Part shown: positions 16,632 to 25,086 of the stretch, piece after piece
Position numbering within the stretch: the stretch's first letter is position 1
How the letters are laid out: each line of letters opens with the position of its first letter
Notes under the pieces: model-generated
The model's database searches: none
Told to the model about the DNA's origin: nothing
The model's input: only the letters and a program-made list of their open reading frames with translations
Origin: Croceifilum oryzae
Lineage (GTDB): Bacteria > Bacillota > Bacilli > Thermoactinomycetales > Thermoactinomycetaceae
DNA length: 64,000 bases
NCBI RefSeq assembly: GCF_030814315.1
Contig: NZ_JAUSUV010000007.1
Coordinates: 1-64,000 of the forward strand
Direction: 5' to 3'
Made by a program: the position numbers and the translations under genes

Positions 16632-17047
16632 ATGGAGCGTTCTATTTTTGTTGGTTTTAACAGGGAGGTTAGACGTATTTGGATGAAAATTCAATCTCTC
16701 GCTCTTTCTATTAGTATTTTGTCGGGGGAAGAACAAGAACTCCTCGCCTCTCTATTGGCAGGAGGTGGATTTGGTAAGCTGAGTATGTCATCGATTAAGT
16801 ACGATCAGGAAGGGTAAAGAGATTGGCTCTCGTTGCTTCTACTCCAGCCGATGCACGGGATGTGATGATTCAAGGAGAGAGTGGTATTCTTACGATTAGT
16901 CTTCCTCTGAGTGGAAGTATCCGCAGGAAAGATGGGATATATTAATGTTCGGCTTGCGATTCGACGTAAATCCATGGGCGGCGGTCATTACAATCGCACC
17001 GAAGCCAACTCATCTAATTCAATCTATCGTCAGAGTGGTGGCGATTA
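16632..17047 (+). pseudogene. decayed gene remnants, possibly phage-derived
   Basis: A frame giving MKIQSLALSISILSGEEQEL stops at 16817. Coherent but frame-shifted peptide runs follow (for example ALVASTPADARDVMIQGESG and RRKSMGGGHYNRTEANSS), separated by stops. This is the look of a gene inactivated by indels. I cannot name the family. Confidence 0.45.
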
Positions 17048-17058
17048 GATAAAAAAGA

Positions 17059-17927
17059 ATGCCAAAGATTAAATTCGTAACCTTATAATTGATAACGTCT
17101 GCATTACTAGTTGGGTGTGGAGACAAAAGCAATCAGGCAGATTCAATAAAGAAGCCGGAAACCAAAGAAGTTACAGTTAAAGAGGTTATGAATCAAAAAA
17201 TGAGTTCTGCCAAGAAAACAGATGATATGATAGTGGACATGAATGGGAAATATCATATAGAGATGCCAGGGGTTAATCTAGATGGGAATTTCAATGCTAA
17301 AGTTGAAAGTACTTCTAATCCGAAGGCTACCCATGTGAATGGGAGTTACGAAATAATGGGGAAGAAGTTAGATATGGAAGCATATGTTTTTGATAAAAAA
17401 GAAACTTACTTCAAGATGAGCGGCCTTCCTGATGCACCAGAGGGATGGCATAAATCAACCAATCCACCAAAAGAATTGCAATTTGAAGATGCGCCTAATC
17501 AATCAAAGAACAGCTTAGAAGCCATTGATAAATCATATGCCGCCTTTAAAGATGATCCAGATTCCTACACGATCAAGAAAGAAAATGGTACATATGTTGT
17601 TACATTTGATTCATCCAAGGTAAAGAATCCAGATCAATTGCGTGAGGTTTTAAATATGCAATTGATAAAGGACTTAAAGATGGAGGATTAAAGGACAAGA
17701 TACAAAGAGATCAATTGAAAATTGACCATATTAAACAAGTATTCACTCTTGATGAAAAGACATTAGAGGTAAGAAAACTAGATGAAAAAATGGCAATTTC
17801 GATCGAAGATCAAGAACAAGGAATGAAGTGGGAGTACGATAATACAATGAACTTCAAAGGTGCTCCGACATCTCCGATTACCGTGCCGGAAGATGTGAAA
17901 AAGCAGGCCAAATCATTAAAAATATAA
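17059..17927 (+). pseudogene. lipoprotein gene with in-frame stop and frameshift
   Basis: From ATG 17059 the frame reads MPKIKFVTL, a TAA at 17086-17088, then LITSALLVGCGDKS, a lipobox. The stop lies inside the signal peptide. The body (residues about 30-200) is a beta-rich extracellular domain resembling DUF6612-type lipoproteins of Bacilli (IVDMNGKYHIEMPGVNLDGN). Near 17660-17690 the frame shifts: the second half (QLKIDHIKQVFTLDEKTLEV to KSLKI) continues in another frame to 17927. A TTG at 17089 could restart translation but would lose the signal peptide. Two lesions make it a likely pseudogene. Confidence 0.7.
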
Positions 17928-17975
17928 CCATCTTGTGTAGGAAAGAAAGACTACTATGTCCAAAAAATAAACCTA

Positions 17976-18158
17976 ATGTTCTATAAGCCACGCCCCTCAA
18001 GAGGGGTGGAGATCATCGAAATGGAAACGGTGGATGGTTTGATCATTCGTCTACCATTGCTAGACATAATGAGAGTAAGGATTGGCGACGATGTAACATT
18101 TTTTTGTGGCAAGAGCTACGATATTTTTTCAGATAACAAAAAAGGCCACCGCACATGA
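17976..18158 (+). CDS. small hypothetical protein, 60 residues (repeat copy)
   Basis: A 60-codon frame (core TVDGLIIRLPLL, then MRVRIGDDVTFFCGKSYDIF). The start is not secured by a ribosome binding site. The same core is coded, with an internal deletion that breaks the frame, at 25087-25220, so this may be an intact member of a repeated phage-like segment. Function unknown. Confidence 0.4.
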   Translation: MFYKPRPSRGVEIIEMETVDGLIIRLPLLDIMRVRIGDDVTFFCGKSYDIFSDNKKGHRT

Positions 18159-18172
18159 CCTGAGTGAACCTA
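18028..18172 (+). repeat. left copy of about 140-bp degenerate direct repeat
   Basis: From ACGGTGGATGGTTTGATCAT to CATGACCTGAGTGAACCT. The copy at 25087-25220 matches over nearly its whole length with scattered substitutions and a small deletion. The two copies bracket the candidate RiPP cluster, the GNAT and the HTTM gene. Confidence 0.75.
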
Positions 18173-18228
18173 AAATCGTACGTAGGAGATAGACAAAACA
18201 GAGCATTTCTTAGTATACCATGGATATA

Positions 18229-18268
18229 AAAAATGAACTGCATCTCCAACACGGGTGCAGTTCATTTT
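18229..18268. terminator. terminator after the SagB-MFS operon
   Basis: AAATGAACTGCA pairs with TGCAGTTCATTT around a 13-base loop. It lies about 150 bases past the MFS stop on the minus strand and is the first strong hairpin downstream. 18269-18420 holds nothing else I can support. Confidence 0.65.
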
Positions 18269-18420
18269 CGTAGCTACTCTGTAATAACGACCGTTCCCCC
18301 ACAATTGGCCGACACCTTTTTATTATCGCTCCATTCGCTTCTAACTTACTATTGTATATTTGATTGGTTATAATGGAGACAGGGTTGCGGAATCTTCAGA
18401 CGTTGCGAACCAATGATTCG

Positions 18421-19692
18421 TCACTGAGAAATTCTCTCTTCACGAGAACGCGACTGTCTATTTTTATTGGATAACAACATACATTGTAAGAATACGCCAA
18501 CAAAAGCAAGTACCGCAAAAAACGACCAAGATAAGGAAATATTTCTTGTTAATAAGTATCCTACAATGAAGGGACCGATTGCGTTACTGATTCCATAAAG
18601 GAGCTGATAACTCGAAATGCTTTGCCCTCTTTTCTCGGTGGGTCCCAATTCCCCCACAATCGTTGCAGACGCTGGATAAAAAAGTTGTTCTCCACAACTA
18701 AAGAGAAGAATTCCGACGAAAAGAAGTGGAACAAAAAAATTCAAGTGTACAGATCCTAAAAACGCACTTCCTAAGAAAATGGTATAAGATAAGCCTAAAA
18801 TAGCCGAACCGACAATCATTTTTTGCAAATCGCTTAAGCGACGTGTAAAAAACAGCAAAGGAATCTGAAGGACCAGAACGGCAAGACTATTTACTGTAAA
18901 TAACACACCAGAAATCCAGCTAAGGTCTGGACTTATTTCCTTTGTAAAAGCTGGTACTGTGAAAACTAAAGCAACGTACATAAAGGTAATCGGAGCAACT
19001 GCTACTAAAAAACGGATTAAGTTTGAGTCGTATGAAAATCGAATCGTCCAAGCTTTTTTGGGAGTTGGTTCTTTTTTTACAATTGGTTGGTTTTGTAATG
19101 GGATTTTTGCAATCAACACTGCTGCAATAAGAAAACTGATTGCATCTATGAATATTAACAGCTCATAAGTAAATGGTGTATTGAATACTGCTATGACACC
19201 TGTACCTAGGATCATCCCTAAAGAATTTCCTAAATTTCGTAAGCTCCGAGAACCTCCAAACCACATCGTTCTATTCTCACTGGGAACAAGTTGTGAAATG
19301 AGCGCTTGGTTCGCAATTGGCCATGCCCGCTGTCCCCAGATAATAATGGTCGCTGCGATCGTCACTCCCCAAACATTATGGAATATCAAATATCCAAGAG
19401 TTCCGATTCCTCGTAATACAAAACTTGCAAGAGCAGCAGGCTTTGTACCTAATCGATCCACGACCATACCGCAAACAGGAATGGCAAGTATTCCAGCCAA
19501 TGCACTGATCGATAGCATTTGACCTACTTGTTCCAACGAAAGACCACTCGTCTTTAGAAAAAAAAGAACTAAAAATGGCATGGTTAATCCTGAGCCGAAC
19601 GAATCTAGAAACAATGCTCCTAGAAGGGGTACACTCCAAGGTTGTGAATGAACTACTTTCTTTATTGTCGAATACTGAAACCAGGAACTCAA
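18421..19692 (-). CDS. MFS transporter, probable product exporter
   Basis: A 423-residue major facilitator with about 12 membrane segments. LDSFGSGLTMPFLVLFFLK lies in helix 1 and CGMVVDRLGTKPA, the loop-2/3 signature, near 78-90. Start is TTG 19692 after TAGGAGGAAATCGTA. The gene begins 12 bases after the stop of the second SagB-type gene and is last in the operon, so it most likely exports the cluster's product or gives self-protection. The substrate cannot be told. Drug-efflux MFS proteins look the same. Confidence 0.85.
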   Translation of the reverse strand: MSSWFQYSTIKKVVHSQPWSVPLLGALFLDSFGSGLTMPFLVLFFLKTSGLSLEQVGQMLSISALAGILAIPVCGMVVDRLGTKPAALASFVLRGIGTLGYLIFHNVWGVTIAATIIIWGQRAWPIANQALISQLVPSENRTMWFGGSRSLRNLGNSLGMILGTGVIAVFNTPFTYELLIFIDAISFLIAAVLIAKIPLQNQPIVKKEPTPKKAWTIRFSYDSNLIRFLVAVAPITFMYVALVFTVPAFTKEISPDLSWISGVLFTVNSLAVLVLQIPLLFFTRRLSDLQKMIVGSAILGLSYTIFLGSAFLGSVHLNFFVPLLFVGILLFSCGEQLFYPASATIVGELGPTEKRGQSISSYQLLYGISNAIGPFIVGYLLTRNISLSWSFFAVLAFVGVFLQCMLLSNKNRQSRSREERISQ

Positions 19693-19704
19693 TACGATTT
19701 CCTC

Positions 19705-20877
19705 CTACCCTAGTATCTTTTGCTCATCTGTAGAAGAAAGGGCTTTTGGCAGGACAATTTTAAAATCTGTCGGTAGGTTTTCATTTAACTCAATGCCAGC
19801 GCGAGCATAGGGACCTATTTCATCTTTTTGTCCAGCTCCTGTTACATACATAGGCACTTCATGTACACCATCAATACCAAGTTTTGATTCAACTAAACTT
19901 TCCTTAAAAGCTCCCGTCATGAATACTCCTAATTTATGTGCTGTTCCCGTTAATAAAAAGTTTTGAGCATAGTGAGTGGTCTCATAGTGCATAAGTCGAT
20001 ATATGCGTCCGCCTTTGTATTTCCATTTAAGTCGATCTATAACACTTGTATAAAAAATTGTTACTGATGCATCCAGAAAGTAATCTTGGCCATACAATGC
20101 TTCATTCAAAAATGATTTTACATCATCCTCCTTAGAAAGAAGATGTAGGGCGTGGTGTTTTTGGCAATAATGATAAATACCTCTTTCCAGACCTTCACAA
20201 TTATTTATGACTGGATATAATTCCGTTGCATGCCGGCCTCCAGGCGAAGGAGCGACCTTCTTTGCAACTTGTCCAAAGAAACGAGTCGAATTTGTGAAGA
20301 GGATTCCGCCTGTATAATACAGAAGATCGGAAAGTTCATGTAGCTTGATTGATTCTGGCAAAAAGTTTCGATAGGATCTTCGAAGTGTTAAAGCATCAGA
20401 GAGGGTCATGTTTGACAAGGTGCTAGGTTTAGGTAAAGTGATATTTGATTTTTCGCAGTTGCATTTATATGTGGGAGGGGGTGGTTCGGAAGATTTCATA
20501 AATTCCTCCCCCAGTTCATCGGCCGACCTATATTTGGCATCACGGCTTTCCAGATGGGCAAACCAAGTGGATTCTCCCCACTCTGTCCATTCCCTAACTA
20601 TTTCCGAGGCTTTTGATTGTTTTTGTTCGTTCGCAGGAATGAGAACACCGACATCAATCAATCTATTAACGATAGCTTGTATTGTATTTTTGGAAATGGT
20701 CTTCTCTAGTCTGGGCAAAGTCTCTTCAGGGTTTCCTGTGAATGCAGAGACGACACACATGACTTTTGAGTCAACCTTGAAACGACGGCGTTGAGAGGGT
20801 AGTCTCAATTGAGGCTTTCTATTGGAGTAAGTAATAACCAAGTCTGATGCAAGTTTGTATTCATGAATTTCTTCCAT
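19705..20877 (-). CDS. SagB-type flavin dehydrogenase (second of tandem pair)
   Basis: A 390-residue nitroreductase-like FMN oxidoreductase of the SagB/ThcOx type. Residues about 10-95 form an N-terminal domain whose pattern (strand, FKVDSKVMCVVSAF helix, NRLIDVGVLIP wing) resembles PqqD-like peptide-binding domains. A CNC motif lies near 139-141. The catalytic domain, about 155-385, has the FMN-binding TLRRSYRNF, PSPGGRHATELYPV and GIYHYCQKHHALHLL. SagB enzymes normally oxidise azolines made by a YcaO partner; none is encoded here. It aligns along its full length with the gene before it. Ribosome binding site AAAGGGGAAAG, ATG start, 21 bases after its partner. Confidence 0.88.
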   Translation of the reverse strand: MEEIHEYKLASDLVITYSNRKPQLRLPSQRRRFKVDSKVMCVVSAFTGNPEETLPRLEKTISKNTIQAIVNRLIDVGVLIPANEQKQSKASEIVREWTEWGESTWFAHLESRDAKYRSADELGEEFMKSSEPPPPTYKCNCEKSNITLPKPSTLSNMTLSDALTLRRSYRNFLPESIKLHELSDLLYYTGGILFTNSTRFFGQVAKKVAPSPGGRHATELYPVINNCEGLERGIYHYCQKHHALHLLSKEDDVKSFLNEALYGQDYFLDASVTIFYTSVIDRLKWKYKGGRIYRLMHYETTHYAQNFLLTGTAHKLGVFMTGAFKESLVESKLGIDGVHEVPMYVTGAGQKDEIGPYARAGIELNENLPTDFKIVLPKALSSTDEQKILG

Positions 20878-20898
20878 TGATTTCTCTTTCCCCTTTCG

Positions 20899-22044
20899 CT
20901 AGCTATGCTCCCCTATAGGGAGTCGAATCTCGATTCCTTCGGGTAGTACTTGTGCATATTCAATATCTGATCGTGTATTCTCATCAGGCACGATATGGCC
21001 GATACCGGAGACGTACATTGCAACTTCACGAATCCCACAAACACCCAATTTCTCTTCTATAACACTATCCTTGAAAGCTGCAGTAACAAAACAGCCCAAA
21101 TCAAGAGCAGTACCAGTAAGTAAAAAGTTCTGCGCGTAATGGCCTGTTTCTAGATGCATGAGCCGATAGACCCTACTGGTCTTATATTTCCATTTTAAAC
21201 GATCTAAAACACTTGTATAAAAAACTGTAACTGCGGCATTCAGGAAGTAGTCTTGCCCATATAGGACTTCGTTTAGAAATGGTTTCACGTCTTCCTCTGC
21301 CTCAATAAGATGTAAAGCGTGATGTTTTTGACAGTAATGGTATACACCACTTCGTAAACCTTCACACGCATTTACAATCGGATATAACTCTGTTGCATGT
21401 CGTCCACCCGGAGAAGGAGAGGGCTTCTTGGCTACGATTCCATAAGAGTGTGTGTCATTTGTGAAGAGAATCCCACCAGAGTAAAATAGAACATCGGCTA
21501 AGTTTTGTAATGAGATTGGTTTTTCAGAAAAACGTCGACAGCTTCTACGTTGCATAAAAGAATTGACCAAGGTTTGATCTAAAAGTTTACTGGGAGTCGG
21601 TAGTTTGGTGCTAGATGATGTACAGTTGCACTTGAAATATTGTGGTGGAGGAGATGATGTTTTTCTGAATTTATCAACGTTTTGCAAGCGACCTTCTTCA
21701 GTGGTTTCAAATTTTGTATCTTTTGTTTGCAGATGAAGGAACCAAGAGGATTCGTCCCAGTCTTGCCATTCCGCTACGATTTGCTCAGTGGCCAAATTGT
21801 GATCTGTTTCCCTGTCGATGAGAATTCCATTTTTGACTAAATGGTCGATAATACTTGTTACCATTGATTCTGAAAACATCGGTTGCAAGCTTGTATCTTC
21901 ACTTGAAAACATGGAGATAATCTCGCATACCTTCCAATCAACCTTAAAAGTGCGTTTTACAGACGGTAGAATCAATTGCGGTTGCCCATCTGGATAAGTG
22001 ATGACTAAATCAGGTGCTAAATAATAACGGTTCGATCGTGACAT
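20899..22044 (-). CDS. SagB-type flavin dehydrogenase (first of tandem pair)
   Basis: A 381-residue paralogue of the next gene. I start at ATG 22044 (MSRSNRYYLAP), after GGGAAAGGGTTTGAGAA; an upstream in-frame ATG would put the start inside a perfect hairpin. Residues 5-85 are PqqD-like in pattern, CNC lies near 139, and the FMN domain shows MQRRSCRRF, PSPGGRHATELYPI, GVYHYCQKHHALHLI and GHYAQNFLLTGTA. Two full-length, diverged copies in tandem suggest either a heterodimer or two successive oxidations of one substrate. Substrate is probably the peptide coded just upstream. Family assignment is firm, substrate is inference. Confidence 0.88.
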   Translation of the reverse strand: MSRSNRYYLAPDLVITYPDGQPQLILPSVKRTFKVDWKVCEIISMFSSEDTSLQPMFSESMVTSIIDHLVKNGILIDRETDHNLATEQIVAEWQDWDESSWFLHLQTKDTKFETTEEGRLQNVDKFRKTSSPPPQYFKCNCTSSSTKLPTPSKLLDQTLVNSFMQRRSCRRFSEKPISLQNLADVLFYSGGILFTNDTHSYGIVAKKPSPSPGGRHATELYPIVNACEGLRSGVYHYCQKHHALHLIEAEEDVKPFLNEVLYGQDYFLNAAVTVFYTSVLDRLKWKYKTSRVYRLMHLETGHYAQNFLLTGTALDLGCFVTAAFKDSVIEEKLGVCGIREVAMYVSGIGHIVPDENTRSDIEYAQVLPEGIEIRLPIGEHS

Positions 22045-22072
22045 TTTCTCAAACCCTTTCCCAGAATAGTGA

Positions 22073-22100
22073 GAACCACCTGACATCAATCAGGTGGTTC
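22073..22100 (-). terminator. perfect 11-bp hairpin between peptide gene and SagB genes (attenuator-like)
   Basis: GAACCACCTGA and its complement around a six-base loop, 16 bases after the peptide gene's stop on the minus strand. It lacks a long T-run, so partial termination or mRNA-end protection is likely, which would give more peptide than enzyme transcript, a usual layout in RiPP operons. Confidence 0.7.
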
Positions 22101-22115
22101 CGCTCATGCCAACCA

Positions 22116-22205
22116 TTAGTCGGACGGATGCATATTAATGTCCAGTTCTTTCTGTTCGTCAAAAACAAATGTCTCTTCGTTTACTGTATTTACTGTATTA
22201 TCCAA
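22116..22205 (-). CDS. candidate RiPP precursor peptide, 29 residues
   Basis: A very short gene on the minus strand. TTG 22205 is placed six bases after AGGAGGTG, and a promoter (TTGACT, 17 bases, TAATAT) lies at 22238-22266. The peptide begins MDNTVNTVNEETFVF and ends KELDINMHPSD; it is acidic (eight Asp/Glu, one Lys) with no Cys, Ser-rich or Tyr core, so azole formation is limited to the single Ser and Thr residues. Leader-like residues come first and a short tail NMHPSD may be the modified part. The next genes in the same direction code for two SagB-type dehydrogenases and an exporter. I know no family for it. Role as precursor is inference from layout. Confidence 0.68.
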   Translation of the reverse strand: MDNTVNTVNEETFVFDEQKELDINMHPSD

Positions 22206-22237
22206 TTTTTTCACCTCCTATAAATTACTTGATAATT

Positions 22238-22266
22238 ATATTAACTAGATGGTAGTATTAAGTCAA
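22238..22266 (-). promoter_or_regulatory. promoter of the peptide-SagB-MFS operon
   Basis: On the minus strand TTGACT, a 17-base spacer and TAATAT, then about 25 bases to the ribosome binding site. This is one of the best promoters in the window and fixes the peptide gene as the first gene of the operon. Confidence 0.75.
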
Positions 22267-22380
22267 TATAAATTATAATTTTCTACTAAATTACTGTGAA
22301 AATATATATATATCGATCACATAGTTTGTTGTGTCCGATAAGAATTAGTCTCGGTGTGTCGGGTAATGGGAGGAACATCT

Positions 22381-22857
22381 ATGATGAATTTGGTTCGAAT
22401 GAACGAAGAACAATATAAAAAGTTCTTCGAAGAGACAGTCAGAGAGTATGCTGAAGAAAATGTAAGGGAAGGCAGATGGACGCCATCAGAGTCGATTGAA
22501 CGAGCGACCAAAGAAACAAATGAACTATTACCTAAAGGGCTCCAAACAAATGGACATTTTCTGTGTTCATTGCATCATGAAGTAGTAGGTGTAATAGGTA
22601 CGGTTTGGTATGCAGTTAAAGAAAACAAGGGCGAGAAATCAGCTTTTATATACAGTATTCAGATATATGAAGAATTTCAAGGCAAGGGATATGGAAAGCA
22701 GGCGTTTACTGCACTTGAAACTGACTTTGCCTCGATGAATGTAAGTTCAATCGGGCTACATGTTTTCGGACACAACAAACGTGCGTATCAGTTATATACC
22801 AAGATGGGATATATTCCAACAAGCATTAGGATGAAAAAACATCTCGGACGCAAGTGA
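22381..22857 (+). CDS. GNAT-family N-acetyltransferase
   Basis: A 158-residue acetyltransferase using acetyl-CoA. The acetyl-CoA loop is in IYEEFQGKGYGKQAFTALE (about 99-117), and the C-terminal GLHVFGHNKRAYQLYTKMGY is the usual last helix and strand. Start ATG 22381 follows GGGAGGAAC. Divergent from the peptide operon across about 175 bases, so it might be functionally linked (resistance or tailoring) or merely a neighbour. Substrate unknown. Confidence 0.85.
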   Translation: MMNLVRMNEEQYKKFFEETVREYAEENVREGRWTPSESIERATKETNELLPKGLQTNGHFLCSLHHEVVGVIGTVWYAVKENKGEKSAFIYSIQIYEEFQGKGYGKQAFTALETDFASMNVSSIGLHVFGHNKRAYQLYTKMGYIPTSIRMKKHLGRK

Positions 22858-23037
22858 AAACTAACTCGTATTTACTAGAACGATAGCAAATCGGGAACAA
22901 TCACTGGTCTATTAAGTAGTCTTCCGAAATTTAACTATGATCCATAATTAGCACTTTGAGAATCTTTTATTATGGATTCAAAAATTTTCGATACTATGAC
23001 AATGGCGAGGTTTTATCCTTGGGAGAGGAGTATAGCG

Positions 23038-24537
23038 ATGAACATGTTCACACATTGGTGGCTGTTCGAGTTGGCACCGGTGTCCGGAGTACTTCGGACG
23101 GTCTTCTACACTGGGTTGCTTGTGTTGTGTATCGTTGACTTTCCGTCGCCTCTGCAGGCGGCGAAGATCATGGGTAGCACCGAGCGCGCCTTTTACACCC
23201 CGGTTCTGGCGTTGCGGCTGTTGGGCCTTAGCTGGGTTAGTCCCCAGATGTTGTCGGTCGTGGCTAAGCTGACGATTGCAATGTGGATTGCGGCCGCGAC
23301 CGGGTTCGCCCAGCCGGTCGCTGGGATACTGACATTCTTGGGTTTCGCATTCCTGCACATGGTCAATGCTGGTGCGCTAGGCGCCCACCACTCGAAGCAC
23401 TCGGCACTGTACGCGTTGCTAGCCATGTGTTTCTCGGTGTCCTATGACTTCTCCCTGGACGGTCTGCTCGCCCATTACGTGAACTGGCCGCTACTGGTGC
23501 CCGATCAATCGGCGTTCACTTCGGGATTCGCCCCGCTATTATTGCTATTATTCCTTTCCTACACGATGTTCGCCGGCGGCGTGTCCAAGCTTCTCTACGG
23601 TGGTCTAGGGTGGTTAAATGGTGGTGCATTGCGGTTCTATATCAAGTACTCGCCATCCCGCTGGCCTCTCATGACCAGACTACTGGTGGGGAACTCGGGG
23701 CTGTGCCGGGCGCTAGCATCTTTGACTGTGCTGATCGAACTGTCGGCGCCAGTGGCGATCTTCATTCCCTCGTGGCGGGTTCCGTTGATCGTATGCTGGA
23801 TTTGGTTGCACGTCGGTATCCTGTGCGTGATGCGTCCCAAGTACTGGGTGCAAATATGGTGCTATCTGCTTCTGATCGTGCCGAGTCTAACTGACCACGC
23901 GAGCATCGCCCCCGCTGACCCCATGGCGGGCTTGTTCACTGCTGTGGGACTGCTTGCGTGCGTGGTCCTGATCACGGTGTTGATACGACAATCCGAGGAG
24001 TGGCCGTTCACCTCCGTACCAATGTACTCCAATGGCTTGACGACGAATGGAGCTGTGCGAGCACCCACCGAGTTCGAGCTGTACGAGCGTGCCGTACGTG
24101 CTCATCGAGGTCAGCACTGGGTGTGGCGCCGAGCGTGGTTGCCTGTGGAGGTCATGGAGGACATCTTGGTTCGGTCGACAGATGGTGGCAAGCGGCATAG
24201 GCTGTTCCAACTGATGCTTGAGAACAAGGTAGCCAAGTTCGTCCGATGGCCCCAATACACCAAGGTAGTGCGAGCTACCGCGATCGCCGATCTAGTGGCG
24301 AAATCTTCGGACCAGGTTGAATTAGGTGTGTGTGGCATGGACTACCAAGCGACCCGCCTGCTGCACGAGGTTGCGTTGATCATCAAGAACGTGTTGCCAG
24401 AATGGGAACAGTATGACCGCATCGAACTAGTGTGCCGCACCGACTCGGGTAGTGTAGTGATTGCTTGGGTGTCGCTTGGCACGCAGGAAGCCCTGCAACG
24501 AAGATCCGAAAGCAATGCGACTACAGTGATACGGTGA
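23038..24537 (+). CDS. HTTM-type polytopic membrane protein, foreign composition
   Basis: About 499 residues from ATG 23038 (MNMFTHWWLFELAP), preceded by GGGAGAGGAG; a frame-consistent ATG at 22972 would extend it by 22 low-GC-coded residues. Residues about 15-310 are a multi-pass membrane region resembling HTTM (vitamin-K-carboxylase-like) proteins, followed by a soluble tail of about 180 residues. The gene has markedly higher GC than everything around it, with C/G-ending codons and long antisense frames, so it was probably acquired from a high-GC donor, perhaps an actinobacterium. The function of bacterial HTTM proteins is largely unknown; a membrane carboxylase or oxidase activity is only a guess. 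Confidence 0.7.
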   Translation: MNMFTHWWLFELAPVSGVLRTVFYTGLLVLCIVDFPSPLQAAKIMGSTERAFYTPVLALRLLGLSWVSPQMLSVVAKLTIAMWIAAATGFAQPVAGILTFLGFAFLHMVNAGALGAHHSKHSALYALLAMCFSVSYDFSLDGLLAHYVNWPLLVPDQSAFTSGFAPLLLLLFLSYTMFAGGVSKLLYGGLGWLNGGALRFYIKYSPSRWPLMTRLLVGNSGLCRALASLTVLIELSAPVAIFIPSWRVPLIVCWIWLHVGILCVMRPKYWVQIWCYLLLIVPSLTDHASIAPADPMAGLFTAVGLLACVVLITVLIRQSEEWPFTSVPMYSNGLTTNGAVRAPTEFELYERAVRAHRGQHWVWRRAWLPVEVMEDILVRSTDGGKRHRLFQLMLENKVAKFVRWPQYTKVVRATAIADLVAKSSDQVELGVCGMDYQATRLLHEVALIIKNVLPEWEQYDRIELVCRTDSGSVVIAWVSLGTQEALQRRSESNATTVIR

Positions 24538-24677
24538 ACCGTATCACAAATGGTGGTAAAACGGATATAGAATATCAATGTAGAGACAACAATATTAAGG
24601 GCTTGAGCTTATGCATTTGCCACTTGTGAGTGCGTAGCAAGAATAAAAGATAAAAGCCTAGTATAATGGCGAAAAAA

Positions 24678-24718
24678 ATGAGTAACCCTCTTGATGGTAG
24701 AGAGGATTACTCATTTTG
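24678..24718. terminator. hairpin after HTTM gene
   Basis: AATGAGTAACCCTCT and AGAGAGGATTACTCATT pair imperfectly, with A-run before and T-run after. It may end HTTM transcription. Confidence 0.55.
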
Positions 24719-24719
24719 C

Positions 24720-25069
24720 GTTGGGATAAACTTAATCAAATTTTTGACAATTGATGTAGCTATGATCATACACAAAAGTGGATAGAAGAATGGCGATCGG
24801 TATTAGAGAAGAATCGTCCACACCGTTATGATGGATTAGCTAAAGCACATCAGTGGAAATCAAACTTCATTAAACAGATGAAGGAAGAAGGCTGGTTGGA
24901 CTTAGTGGATGCTGCTCGCAGGACGGGATTATCTTATAGTCATATACAAAGATGTGCAGGAGATGGAAAGCTCCGAACCATTACGAAAAGGAGATTACGA
25001 TTTACTACTGAAGAATGGGTGGATACATGGAAGACTTTATTAGAGGAAAGTAAGAGAACCATATTCTGA
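24720..25069 (+). pseudogene. decayed phage-type DNA-binding gene
   Basis: An open frame reads RWDKLNQIFDN, then TGA, then CSYDHTQKWIEEWRSVLEK through to an HTH-like end (RRTGLSYSHIQRCAGDGK). The in-frame stop at about 24753-24755 and missing start make the upstream half non-functional; an ATG at 24878 could give a 63-residue remnant with the HTH. It sits beside the right copy of the 140-bp repeat. Confidence 0.5.
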
Positions 25070-25086
25070 TATTGTACAGAAGAAAA

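Noticed and set aside
19705-22205. Classic thiazole/oxazole-modified microcin (streptolysin S-like) cluster
   Set aside because: No YcaO or SagC-like gene is present and the peptide lacks a Cys/Ser/Thr-rich core, so the classic pathway does not fit.
22978-24578. Many long antisense and alternative-frame ORFs across the HTTM gene
   Set aside because: High GC reduces stops in all frames. Only the frame coding for the hydrophobic HTTM-like protein has a ribosome binding site and family-like sequence.
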